A program made the position numbers and the translations under genes. 11,257 nt of DNA, taken from contig JAFDHR010000041.1 in assembly GCA_019308645.1 (NCBI GenBank), forward strand, positions 1-11,257, read 5' to 3'. The notes beneath the pieces were generated by a model that was given only the letters and a program-made list of their open reading frames with translations, was not told where the DNA came from and did not search any database. Below, piece by piece: positions 1 through 5,661 of the stretch (position 1 is the stretch's first letter; every line of letters begins with the position of its first letter). This stretch comes from Deltaproteobacteria bacterium (GTDB taxonomy: Bacteria > Desulfobacterota > DSM-4660 > Desulfatiglandales > B25-G16).

Positions 1-2
1 GT

Positions 3-518
3 ATTATCAAGGCACATGGTGGCTATATTGATGTAGAATCACAAAAAGGACAAGGCACAACCTTCTTTATCTATCTGCCTGCATCTAAAGAGACAATAGG
101 TGAAGAGGTCAAAATACCAGGGACGATTGAAACAGGAAAAGAAACCATCCTTCTTGTTGATGATGAAGAGATCATCCTTGATGTGGGTGAGGCGTTGCTT
201 ACCTCCTTAGGTTATACCGTACTCATCGCACATGGGGGAAAAGAGGCCATTGAGATAGTGCACACCACCCTTCCATCCTCTCCCCCGGATCTGGTCATCC
301 TTGATATGATTATGCCGAGTATGGGAGGAGGAGAGACCTATGACAAACTAAAGGAGATACATCCCACGATCAAGGTACTTCTCTCCAGTGGCTATAGCAT
401 CGATGGTCAGGCAACTGAGATACTAAAAAGAGGTTGTGATGGCTTTATGCAGAAGCCTTTTACTATGAGGGAGTTGTCTAAGGCAATAAGGGAGGTGTTG
501 GGGGAGAAAAAGAAATAA
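3..518 (+). CDS. Hybrid sensor histidine kinase, C-terminal fragment (5' end outside window)
   Basis: The reading frame is open from the window edge and gives 171 residues. Residues about 1-26 are the end of a histidine kinase ATPase domain: a glycine-rich G2-type box (KGQGTTFFIYLP) closes the fold. After a linker of about 20 residues, a receiver domain runs from about residue 47 to the end. It has the acidic pair D53/D54, the phosphoacceptor D101 in VILDMIMP, and the conserved lysine K151 in QKPF. A kinase with a C-terminal receiver can pass phosphate on to a phosphotransfer protein or use the receiver for autoregulation. No output domain follows, and the protein ends with a basic tail. The only internal start codon that gives a shorter ORF (GTG at 183) lies inside the receiver domain and lacks its acidic pair, so it is not a real start. 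The sensed signal and the histidine domain lie upstream of the window. A link to the transporter operon is possible by position only. Confidence 0.9.
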   Translation: MIKAHGGYIDVESQKGQGTTFFIYLPASKETIGEEVKIPGTIETGKETILLVDDEEIILDVGEALLTSLGYTVLIAHGGKEAIEIVHTTLPSSPPDLVILDMIMPSMGGGETYDKLKEIHPTIKVLLSSGYSIDGQATEILKRGCDGFMQKPFTMRELSKAIREVLGEKKK

Positions 519-558
519 GATTGAGGCATACTTTCTACTGAAATAAATATGACAAACC

Positions 559-568
559 AATTCTATTT
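559..568. repeat. Left copy of 10-bp direct repeat (putative target-site duplication)
   Basis: AATTCTATTT here is identical to 761-770; with the preceding C the identity is 11 bp. The two copies abut the ends of the proposed element at 569 and 760. Both terminal sequences of the element start GAYG when read inward, which supports these boundaries. Confidence 0.55.
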
Positions 569-760
569 GACGGCTTCGTAAAAAGCCCAACTGACGTTCG
601 ACAGGCTCACGGCCCTGAGCAAAGTCGAAGGGCTGCGTTACGCTTCATCTTTCGTCATTGCGGAGTACTGGTAAGTACACCTCATTCCTCAAGATTCGCA
701 AGCCTTGCATTTGGAGCTTTTTACTTTGCCGTCCCAATATTGAGTTTTTATGAGTTCATC
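569..760. mobile_element. Probable non-autonomous MITE-like element with terminal inverted repeats and 10-bp direct repeat
   Basis: The gap between the kinase and the binding-protein gene contains a structured, non-coding block. Its left end (569-586, GACGGCTTCGTAAAAAGC) matches the reverse complement of 716-733 at 15 of 18 positions. A second, more diverged copy of the terminal motif lies at 743-760. A perfect 10-bp direct repeat, AATTCTATTT, sits immediately left of 569 (559-568) and immediately right of 760 (761-770), as expected for a target-site duplication. The interior carries a hairpin at 597-629 and a second small hairpin, GTACT-GGTA-AGTAC, at 665-678. No ORF of note is present, so any transposase would act in trans. 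From memory, similar GACGGCTTCGTAAAAAG repeats are dispersed in Desulfobacterota genomes; I cannot verify this here. An alternative boundary is the tighter inverted-repeat pair, giving 569-733. Confidence 0.6.
597..629. repeat. Imperfect palindrome/hairpin inside the mobile-type element
   Basis: TTCGAC (597-602) pairs with GTCGAA (624-629), and GCTCA (605-609) pairs with TGAGC (616-620), leaving a 6-nt loop and a small internal bulge. The palindrome resembles widely dispersed intergenic palindromes containing the TTCGAC...GTCGAA pattern. It may be a separate palindromic unit nested in the element, or part of it. It has no T-run after it and so is not a convincing terminator. Confidence 0.55.
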
Positions 761-770
761 AATTCTATTT
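761..770. repeat. Right copy of 10-bp direct repeat (putative target-site duplication)
   Basis: This copy is identical to 559-568 and directly follows the right end of the proposed element. The candidate -35 box for the transporter operon begins 3 nt further on, so insertion happened right at the upstream edge of the promoter. Confidence 0.55.
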
Positions 771-772
771 AG

Positions 773-801
773 TTGACTAAAAAAATAAGCTTTGGTAGAA
801 A
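773..801 (+). promoter_or_regulatory. Candidate sigma-70-type promoter for the transporter operon
   Basis: TTGACT (773-778) is one mismatch from the -35 consensus. After a 17-nt spacer, TAGAAA (796-801) matches the -10 consensus at 4 of 6 positions. The spacing is ideal and the surroundings are AT-rich, giving a leader of roughly 44 nt before the ATG at 852. The same stretch also contains a weak sigma-54-like pattern (TGGTA at 793-797 and TTGTA at 804-808, with GG and GT 10 nt apart), but the -12 element lacks the conserved GC. Confidence 0.4.
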
Positions 802-851
802 TTTTGTAAGTTAGTAAAATTTTTAATCTAATTTAAAGGAGGAGGTTGATT

Positions 852-2129
852 ATGAAAAAGAGTCTTTTTTTGTCAATTTTATCACTTTTTCTTACCCTTT
901 TTATTGCCTTTCCAGGCAGTTATGCCTTAGCTGCCAAACCTATAGTCATCGGGGTACCTACCTCTATAGGGTTTCTGGAAGGCAAGGAGTCCCTTAAGGC
1001 TGTCGAGATGGCTGTAGAGGAGATTAATGCCAAAGGTGGCGTCATGGTCGGATCTGTGAAAAGACCGTTTAAGATAGAGTCAATAGATATCCGTGATGCA
1101 GCGCCAGGTGTACCTGTACCTGAGGCCCTTTTGGGAATCGAAAAGATAATCCTGGAAAAGAAGCCTGTAGCCATTGTAGTCGGTCCTTTTCGCTCTGAGG
1201 CATTGTTAGCAGGTATGGATATTATTGCAAAGTATAAGGTACCAATGTTAGGCACTATCGCTATGACCCCTGGCTCTGAGGCCAAGATTAAGAAGGATCC
1301 TGAAAAGTACAAGTATGTGTTCAGGGTTTCCCTTAATGTAATTTACTGGGCCAAACTTTTAGGCGGAACAATGGCGTCTCTGAAAAATCAATTTGGCTTC
1401 AACAAGGTTTACCTGATGAACCAGGATATACTCTGGGCCCGGGGCACTGCTAATGCCATGAAGAACAGATTTTTCCTGAAAACCGGTTGGGAAGTCTTGG
1501 GTCATGACCAGTATCCTACAGGATCATCCGATTTCTCTTCAGCGTTGATGAAGGCCAAGAGCAAGGGTGCCGGTGTACTGTTTACCTGCTTTGATATGCC
1601 TGAAAGCGGGGTCCTGGTAAAACAGTGGAAGAGCATGAAGGTCCCGGCATTGATTGCCGGGTTTATATCTCCTATGGCTGGAGAGGTGGCATGGAAGACC
1701 TTTAATGGAAAGATCGGCGGACTTATGAATGCAATTTTTGAGATTGGAAACATCCCTTCTGAATACTACGCCCCGGCTAAGAAATTCTATGATTCCTACA
1801 AGAAAAGATACGGAAAAGCGATTCAGTCCGGACACGGTCCTGCGCCTTCATATGAGTCTGTTTACATCTTGAAAGAGGCTATTGAAAGGGCAGACTCACT
1901 TGACCCAGATGCTATTGTGGCAGCTATAGAGAAGACTGACAAGATGGGTGTCATGGGTCGGATCAAGTTTGATAAAGGACACCAGGTAATCTATGGCACC
2001 AATCCAGGCCAGACAGCAACTGCATGTTTTTTCCAGTGGACGGAAGATGGAAAAAGAAAGATCGTCTACCCAAAGAGCTTGGCTGAGGGTGAGATAGTTC
2101 TCCCATCCTGGGTAAAGAAAATTAAATAG
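852..2129 (+). CDS. Branched-chain amino acid/amide-type ABC transporter substrate-binding protein
   Basis: This 425-residue exported solute-binding protein delivers its ligand to the LivHMGF complex encoded directly downstream. The start is ATG 852, because a strong Shine-Dalgarno (GGAGGAGG, 838-845) sits 6 nt upstream; the in-frame TTG at 846 is too close to it. The N-terminus is a signal peptide: MKKS, a hydrophobic stretch to about residue 20, then a likely signal peptidase I site after YALAA (about residue 28). There is no lipobox cysteine, so it should be free in the periplasm. The mature protein opens with IVIGVPTSIGFLEG and a KAVEMAVEEINAKGG segment, typical of the type I periplasmic-binding fold (Peripla_BP_6). 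The C-terminal lobe contains SYESVYILKEAIERA and a GVMGRIKFDKGHQ segment, both usual in LivJ/LivK relatives. At 425 residues it is longer than the roughly 370 usual for LivJ/LivK, as in relatives binding other carboxylates or amides. The ligand is unknown; the nearby CoA ligase argues for an organic acid. Confidence 0.93.
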   Translation: MKKSLFLSILSLFLTLFIAFPGSYALAAKPIVIGVPTSIGFLEGKESLKAVEMAVEEINAKGGVMVGSVKRPFKIESIDIRDAAPGVPVPEALLGIEKIILEKKPVAIVVGPFRSEALLAGMDIIAKYKVPMLGTIAMTPGSEAKIKKDPEKYKYVFRVSLNVIYWAKLLGGTMASLKNQFGFNKVYLMNQDILWARGTANAMKNRFFLKTGWEVLGHDQYPTGSSDFSSALMKAKSKGAGVLFTCFDMPESGVLVKQWKSMKVPALIAGFISPMAGEVAWKTFNGKIGGLMNAIFEIGNIPSEYYAPAKKFYDSYKKRYGKAIQSGHGPAPSYESVYILKEAIERADSLDPDAIVAAIEKTDKMGVMGRIKFDKGHQVIYGTNPGQTATACFFQWTEDGKRKIVYPKSLAEGEIVLPSWVKKIK

Positions 2130-2135
2130 AATTTG

Positions 2136-2186
2136 GGAATTGAGGGATTCATGGATTAAGGAATTCCTCAATTCACAATTCCTTAA
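2136..2186. repeat. Heptad-like degenerate repeat with two overlapping inverted repeats, binding protein-livH spacer
   Basis: The spacer repeats a GGAATT/GGGATT/GGATT motif on the + strand at 2136, 2145, 2153 and 2160. It then inverts at the perfect palindrome AGGAATTCCT (2159-2168), and the same motif continues on the - strand. Two perfect inverted repeats result. Stem A is GAATTGAGG (2137-2145) with CCTCAATTC (2166-2174). Stem B is TTAAGGAATT (2156-2165) with AATTCCTTAA (2177-2186). They interlock, so in RNA they would be mutually exclusive or form a pseudoknot. Stem B ends 11 nt before the livH start. Neither has a T-run suited to intrinsic termination, but either could protect the upstream mRNA and set a higher level of binding protein than of permease. 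Confidence 0.6.
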
Positions 2187-2197
2187 CCTTTTTATCT

Positions 2198-3070
2198 GTG
2201 TTATTCGGCACTTTAATATACGGTTTTGTCAACAGCATAATACTCGCCCTGGTGGCTCTTGGGTTTAACCTAACCTTTGGAATCAGCGGGGTTGCAAATT
2301 TTGCCTATGGTGCCCTATACATTCTTGCTGGATTTTTAAGCTGGGTCTTATTCAATTCAGTTGGCCTTCCCTATATCCTTGCCGCCCCCTTTTCGGTTCT
2401 ATTAACAGCCATTGCCGGGGCCCTGATGTATCGTTTTGTCTTGTTAAGAATCAGGGGTATGGTGTTATCCGAGGTAATAGCCACCTTTGGCATTGGGCTG
2501 TCCATCCTGGAATTATTTAAATATCTTGGTTTTATTGGTTTTGAATATACCCTGCCGGTTTTTATAGATTACAGCATAGATATTGGCCAGGTCACTATTG
2601 ATATGCAGAGAATATTTATCGTGATTATAGGTATTGCCCTGGCAGTTTTTTTATGGTTCTTTACACATCATACCAGGACAGGTCTCCGCTTCAGAGGTAT
2701 TGCCCAGGATGAGAGAACAGCATTGAGTCTGGGCATCAACTCTGACCGGGTAGCTACCCTGAGTGTTTCCTTTGGAGCAGCTTATGCAGCAATAGCAGCC
2801 ATTGTTATTTTGCCCTTAGGCACTATAACGGTGGATCATGGTTATGAAGTTCTTATAAATGCCCTGGCTGTATGTATTGTTGGCGGTTTAGGCTCCACCG
2901 GAGGAGTAGTAATTGCCTCTTTTCTGCTTGGCTATGCTCAAACATTTACAGCAACTTACTTAGGGAGCCACTGGGTAATGGTAGTTCCATTAGTTGCAAT
3001 ACTGGCTATATTGGTTATCAAACCATCAGGTCTCTTTGGAGAACAGAAGGAGCTGGAGGAAAGGATATAG
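2198..3070 (+). CDS. livH: Branched-chain amino acid-type ABC transporter permease, LivH family
   Basis: This is one of two integral membrane subunits of the importer, with 290 residues, close to the usual LivH length. About eight hydrophobic segments are visible. The N-terminal region matches the family closely (VALGFNLTFGISGVANFAYG at 19-38). The cytoplasmic loop that contacts the ATPases is RGIAQDERTALSLGINSDRV (166-185), and the late GGLGSTGG motif is at 229-236. The only plausible start is GTG 2198: upstream in frame there is no ATG, GTG or TTG before the TGA at 2141, and starting later would delete the first membrane segment. There is no recognisable Shine-Dalgarno; the upstream bases are pyrimidine-rich (TTAACCTTTTTATCT). 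It follows the binding protein by 68 nt. Substrate is inferred only as a LivK-family ligand. Confidence 0.93.
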   Translation: MLFGTLIYGFVNSIILALVALGFNLTFGISGVANFAYGALYILAGFLSWVLFNSVGLPYILAAPFSVLLTAIAGALMYRFVLLRIRGMVLSEVIATFGIGLSILELFKYLGFIGFEYTLPVFIDYSIDIGQVTIDMQRIFIVIIGIALAVFLWFFTHHTRTGLRFRGIAQDERTALSLGINSDRVATLSVSFGAAYAAIAAIVILPLGTITVDHGYEVLINALAVCIVGGLGSTGGVVIASFLLGYAQTFTATYLGSHWVMVVPLVAILAILVIKPSGLFGEQKELEERI

Positions 3071-3076
3071 CCAAAG

Positions 3077-3111
3077 AATTTTGGATTTTGGATTGTGGAA
3101 TTCGGATTGTG
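3077..3111. repeat. Degenerate heptanucleotide tandem repeat, livH-livM spacer
   Basis: Five consecutive 7-nt units are visible just after the livH stop: AATTTTG, GATTTTG, GATTGTG, GAATTCG, GATTGTG. Consensus is roughly GATTKTG. Unlike the other two spacers, all units point the same way. The period is not a multiple of three, the block is outside any gene and the rest of the 82-nt spacer is unremarkable. Confidence 0.65.
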
Positions 3112-3152
3112 TAGTTATTCCGTAAAAACTATCAACAGACACTTAAGAGCTT

Positions 3153-4157
3153 ATGAAAAAACGCAAAGAGAGGATAGATAGAGGCATCAAGGTAAGATCA
3201 GAGGATATATTTGCCCTTTGCTCCTGGAAAGAGATGCTCTATCTGTCTACTCCAAGACTATTACCAATAGTAGGTTTGTTAGTGTTGTCATTTCTGTTGA
3301 GCCTTTATTGGCAAAAGGTATTGCTCTCTGTATCAGTGATTGCCCTTTTGGCCATCAGTTGGGATCTTTTGGCTCAAAGCGGTATGGTATCCTTAGGGCA
3401 GGCGCTCTTTTTTGGGATGGGTGCCTATTTAGCTGGTATTATGAATCATTACTGGGGCTTGTCTCCGTTTTTAACTATCCCTATGGCTAGTATTTTAGGC
3501 GGTATTTTCTGTACTGTGCTTCTTCTTCCCGTTTTAAGATTGCGAGGAATCTACTTTGCTATGGTTACTTTGATATTACCAGTTATGCTTGTTCGTGTAA
3601 TTGAGGCTACAAAGATCTTTGGGGGTACAGAGGGGATAAGCGGTCTGACTCCCCTTCCATCGAGATGGCTGGAGCTATATATTATTATTGTTGCCCTTTT
3701 GGCTGCTTTTTTTGGATTTAGACGCCTTATGGGTTCAGGTTTTGGTCTGGTTTTAAAGGGCATAAACGATAATGATCGATCTGTTATGAACGCAGGGATC
3801 AATATTTACTGGTTTAAGGCCCAGGCTTTATTTATTGCCGGCTCTGTTGGGGCCTTTGCCGGTGCCTATATGACCCATGCCTATATGTTTGTTGGAATGC
3901 CTGTTTTTGCCCTTGATTATTCTATCCTTCCTATTGCAGCTGCTGTTGTGGGGGGAGCAGGAACATTTGCCGGCTCTATGCTTGGGGCCTTTATACTGGT
4001 ACCTCTATCAGAGATTTTAAGGGGGCTTGGTGGACTAAGGATAGTATTATATGGATTATTTCTTGTAGTATTTATCGTTGCATTACCTGAAGGCATTTTT
4101 CACTATATTCAGAGGAAATATCATCAATTTGAAAGATGGGTTGAGGTGGAAAAATGA
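3153..4157 (+). CDS. livM: Branched-chain amino acid-type ABC transporter permease, LivM family
   Basis: This is the second membrane subunit, with 334 residues, and pairs with LivH to form the channel. It opens with an unusually charged cytoplasmic extension of about 25 residues (MKKRKERIDRGIKVRSEDIF), then hydrophobic segments from about residue 30. Family landmarks are the SGMVSLGQALFFGMGAYLAG segment (76-95), the cytoplasmic coupling loop around LKGINDNDRSVMNAGIN (201-217), and GGAGTFAGSMLGA (267-279). Start ATG 3153 has only a weak AAGAG upstream. A later ATG (codon 28, M28) has no better ribosome site, so the longer form is kept, with some doubt about the extension. The stop overlaps the livG start in an ATGA arrangement, implying translational coupling. 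Confidence 0.93.
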   Translation: MKKRKERIDRGIKVRSEDIFALCSWKEMLYLSTPRLLPIVGLLVLSFLLSLYWQKVLLSVSVIALLAISWDLLAQSGMVSLGQALFFGMGAYLAGIMNHYWGLSPFLTIPMASILGGIFCTVLLLPVLRLRGIYFAMVTLILPVMLVRVIEATKIFGGTEGISGLTPLPSRWLELYIIIVALLAAFFGFRRLMGSGFGLVLKGINDNDRSVMNAGINIYWFKAQALFIAGSVGAFAGAYMTHAYMFVGMPVFALDYSILPIAAAVVGGAGTFAGSMLGAFILVPLSEILRGLGGLRIVLYGLFLVVFIVALPEGIFHYIQRKYHQFERWVEVEK

Positions 4158-4909
4158 GTAATTCTCCTTTGCTTAAGGTGTCTAAACTTTCCAAATATTT
4201 TGGTGGTGTAAAGGCCGTGAATGCCTTTAGTTTTGAGCTTATGCAAGGAGAGCTATTGGGTTTTATTGGGCCCAATGGCTCTGGAAAGACAACAGTTGTT
4301 AATCTTATAACTGGTTTTGTAAAACCAACAGATGGAGAGGTTTTATATAGGGGCCAAAATATAACTGGTTGGCCCCCATATAAGATAGTCAGGCTGGGTA
4401 TTGCGAGGACTTTTCAAATGGTCAGGCCCTTTTACCAGCTCCCTGCCTTCAAAAACATGATCATCCCCTTATATTCACCCAGAGTCAAAGGGATAGCAGG
4501 AGGGAAATATGGTGACCGGGACGCAATTGCCTTAGATCTCTTGGAAGAAGTAGGTTTTGAGAGGGACTCTTTTGTTGCATATAAGATAGCCAGTGTTCTT
4601 CCCCAGGGATACCTTAAGAGACTGGAATTGGCAAAAGGGATTGCCCTGCAACCCGATCTCCTGATATTAGATGAGCTTTTCTCAGGCCTGAGTCTGGCTG
4701 AAGTGGCCAGTATTGTGCCTATAATTGAAAAGTTACGTTATGGTGGGATGACAATCATTATGATCGAGCACCGGCTGAAGGAGCTTTTCAGGATCGCTGA
4801 CAGGGTAATAGTCCTCAATTTTGGAGAAAAGATTGCTGACGGATTATCAAAAGAGGTTATGGAAAGCGCGGAGGTCAAAAAGGCCTATTTGGGAAGTGAG
4901 GAGGATTAA
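4154..4909 (+). CDS. livG: Branched-chain amino acid-type ABC transporter ATP-binding protein, LivG family
   Basis: This is one of two cytoplasmic ATPases powering the importer, with 251 residues, normal for LivG. The Walker A motif is GPNGSGKTT (39-47), the Q-loop is TFQMVRPF (Q88) and the switch histidine is H206 in IIMIEHR. The ABC signature is atypical: LPQGYLKRLELA (149-160) in place of the usual LS-x-GQ or LxYGQQ form. The Walker B region reads LLILDELFSGLS (169-180), so the proline of the usual DEP is leucine while the catalytic glutamate E174 is kept. The gene starts within the livM stop codon (ATGA) and has GAGGTGG about 4 nt upstream. The C-terminus ends with VKKAYLGSEED, the usual LivG ending. 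Confidence 0.94.
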   Translation: MSNSPLLKVSKLSKYFGGVKAVNAFSFELMQGELLGFIGPNGSGKTTVVNLITGFVKPTDGEVLYRGQNITGWPPYKIVRLGIARTFQMVRPFYQLPAFKNMIIPLYSPRVKGIAGGKYGDRDAIALDLLEEVGFERDSFVAYKIASVLPQGYLKRLELAKGIALQPDLLILDELFSGLSLAEVASIVPIIEKLRYGGMTIIMIEHRLKELFRIADRVIVLNFGEKIADGLSKEVMESAEVKKAYLGSEED

Positions 4910-4910
4910 G

Positions 4911-5657
4911 GTGCTTGATATTAAGAATCTCATGGTTTTCTTCGAAAATGCTTTGGCCTTAAATGATCTTTCCATGATGGTAAATGAAGGTGAAATAGTT
5001 GGAGTTATCGGCTCCAATAGCGCTGGTAAAACCACTTTGATGAATACAGTTTCTGGTTTGATCATAGATATGAAGATTAAAGAGCTGAGAAAGGGCGGAG
5101 AGAGAATAACCGTATACGGTCAAATAATCTTCCAGGGTGAAGATATTACAAATGCTAAACCTACTGATAGGGTGAAAAGGGGAATTGTTCTTTCCCGGGA
5201 AAGACATCCAATATTTCCAGAGAGTGATGTCATGGAGAATTTAAAGATAGCCGGTCATATGAAGAAGATGTCAGAATTAAGGGAAATGACAGAGTATGTC
5301 TTCCAGCTTTTTCCTGCCCTATTTGATCTTAAGAAACGGAGGGCCGGTTTTTTAAGCGGAGGAGAGCAACAGATGCTGGCAATAGGGATGGCTCTCATTA
5401 TTAAACCGGTGCTTCTGCTCCTTGATGAACCTCTCCTGGGTTTGAGCCCGCATCTGCAGACCGCCCTTGTAGGAGCAATTAAGAATTTAAGGAGTGAATC
5501 CGGGATTACTATCCTGATAAGTGAGCAATTTGCCAGACCGGTTTTGCCAATGATAGATAGGGGATATGTGATAGAAAACGGGATGCTCACCCTAACAGGT
5601 ACAGGGGCCGAGTTAATGGAAAATCCAGAGATAAAAGCCGCCTACTTCGGGATCTGA
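4911..5657 (+). CDS. livF: Branched-chain amino acid-type ABC transporter ATP-binding protein, LivF family
   Basis: This is the second ATPase of the importer, with 248 residues. The start is GTG 4911, one base after the livG stop, with GAGGAGG at 4898-4904 six nt upstream. An in-frame ATG at 4821 would overlap livG by 89 nt and precede the family's N-terminus. Walker A is GSNSAGKTT (34-42), where serine replaces the usual second glycine but the GK(T) core is intact. The signature LSGGEQQ (148-154) and Walker B LLLLDEP (168-174) are canonical. ISEQFARPVLPMIDRGYVIE carries the Glu-Gln in place of the switch histidine, as is usual in LivF. About 14 extra residues lie between Walker A and the Q-loop region compared with E. 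coli-type LivF, and the PEGR motif is replaced by SRERHPIFP (95-103). Confidence 0.94.
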   Translation: MLDIKNLMVFFENALALNDLSMMVNEGEIVGVIGSNSAGKTTLMNTVSGLIIDMKIKELRKGGERITVYGQIIFQGEDITNAKPTDRVKRGIVLSRERHPIFPESDVMENLKIAGHMKKMSELREMTEYVFQLFPALFDLKKRRAGFLSGGEQQMLAIGMALIIKPVLLLLDEPLLGLSPHLQTALVGAIKNLRSESGITILISEQFARPVLPMIDRGYVIENGMLTLTGTGAELMENPEIKAAYFGI

Positions 5658-5661
5658 TTTC

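Noticed and set aside
846..851. TTG start for the binding protein
   Set aside because: It directly abuts the Shine-Dalgarno sequence, whereas ATG 852 has ideal spacing and gives a standard MKK signal peptide start.
920..1312. Antisense ORF of 130 codons within the binding-protein gene
   Set aside because: It lies opposite a clearly conserved coding region, has no recognisable domain and no ribosome site, and its composition fits a frame shadow.
2137..2186. Intrinsic terminator after the binding-protein gene
   Set aside because: The stems are AT-rich and the 3' arm is not followed by a clean T-run (AACCTTTTTATC); attenuation remains possible but a terminator call is not supported.
3077..3111. 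CRISPR array
   Set aside because: The repeat unit is only 7 nt with no spacers, and no cas gene is present.
2872..3114. 80-codon + strand ORF overlapping the end of livH
   Set aside because: It is an alternative frame of the conserved LivH C-terminus and runs into the heptad repeat; no domain or start signal supports it.
4821..4910. Longer livF beginning at ATG 4821
   Set aside because: It would overlap livG by 89 nt, add residues absent from the family, and ignore the strong GAGGAGG site placed for GTG 4911.
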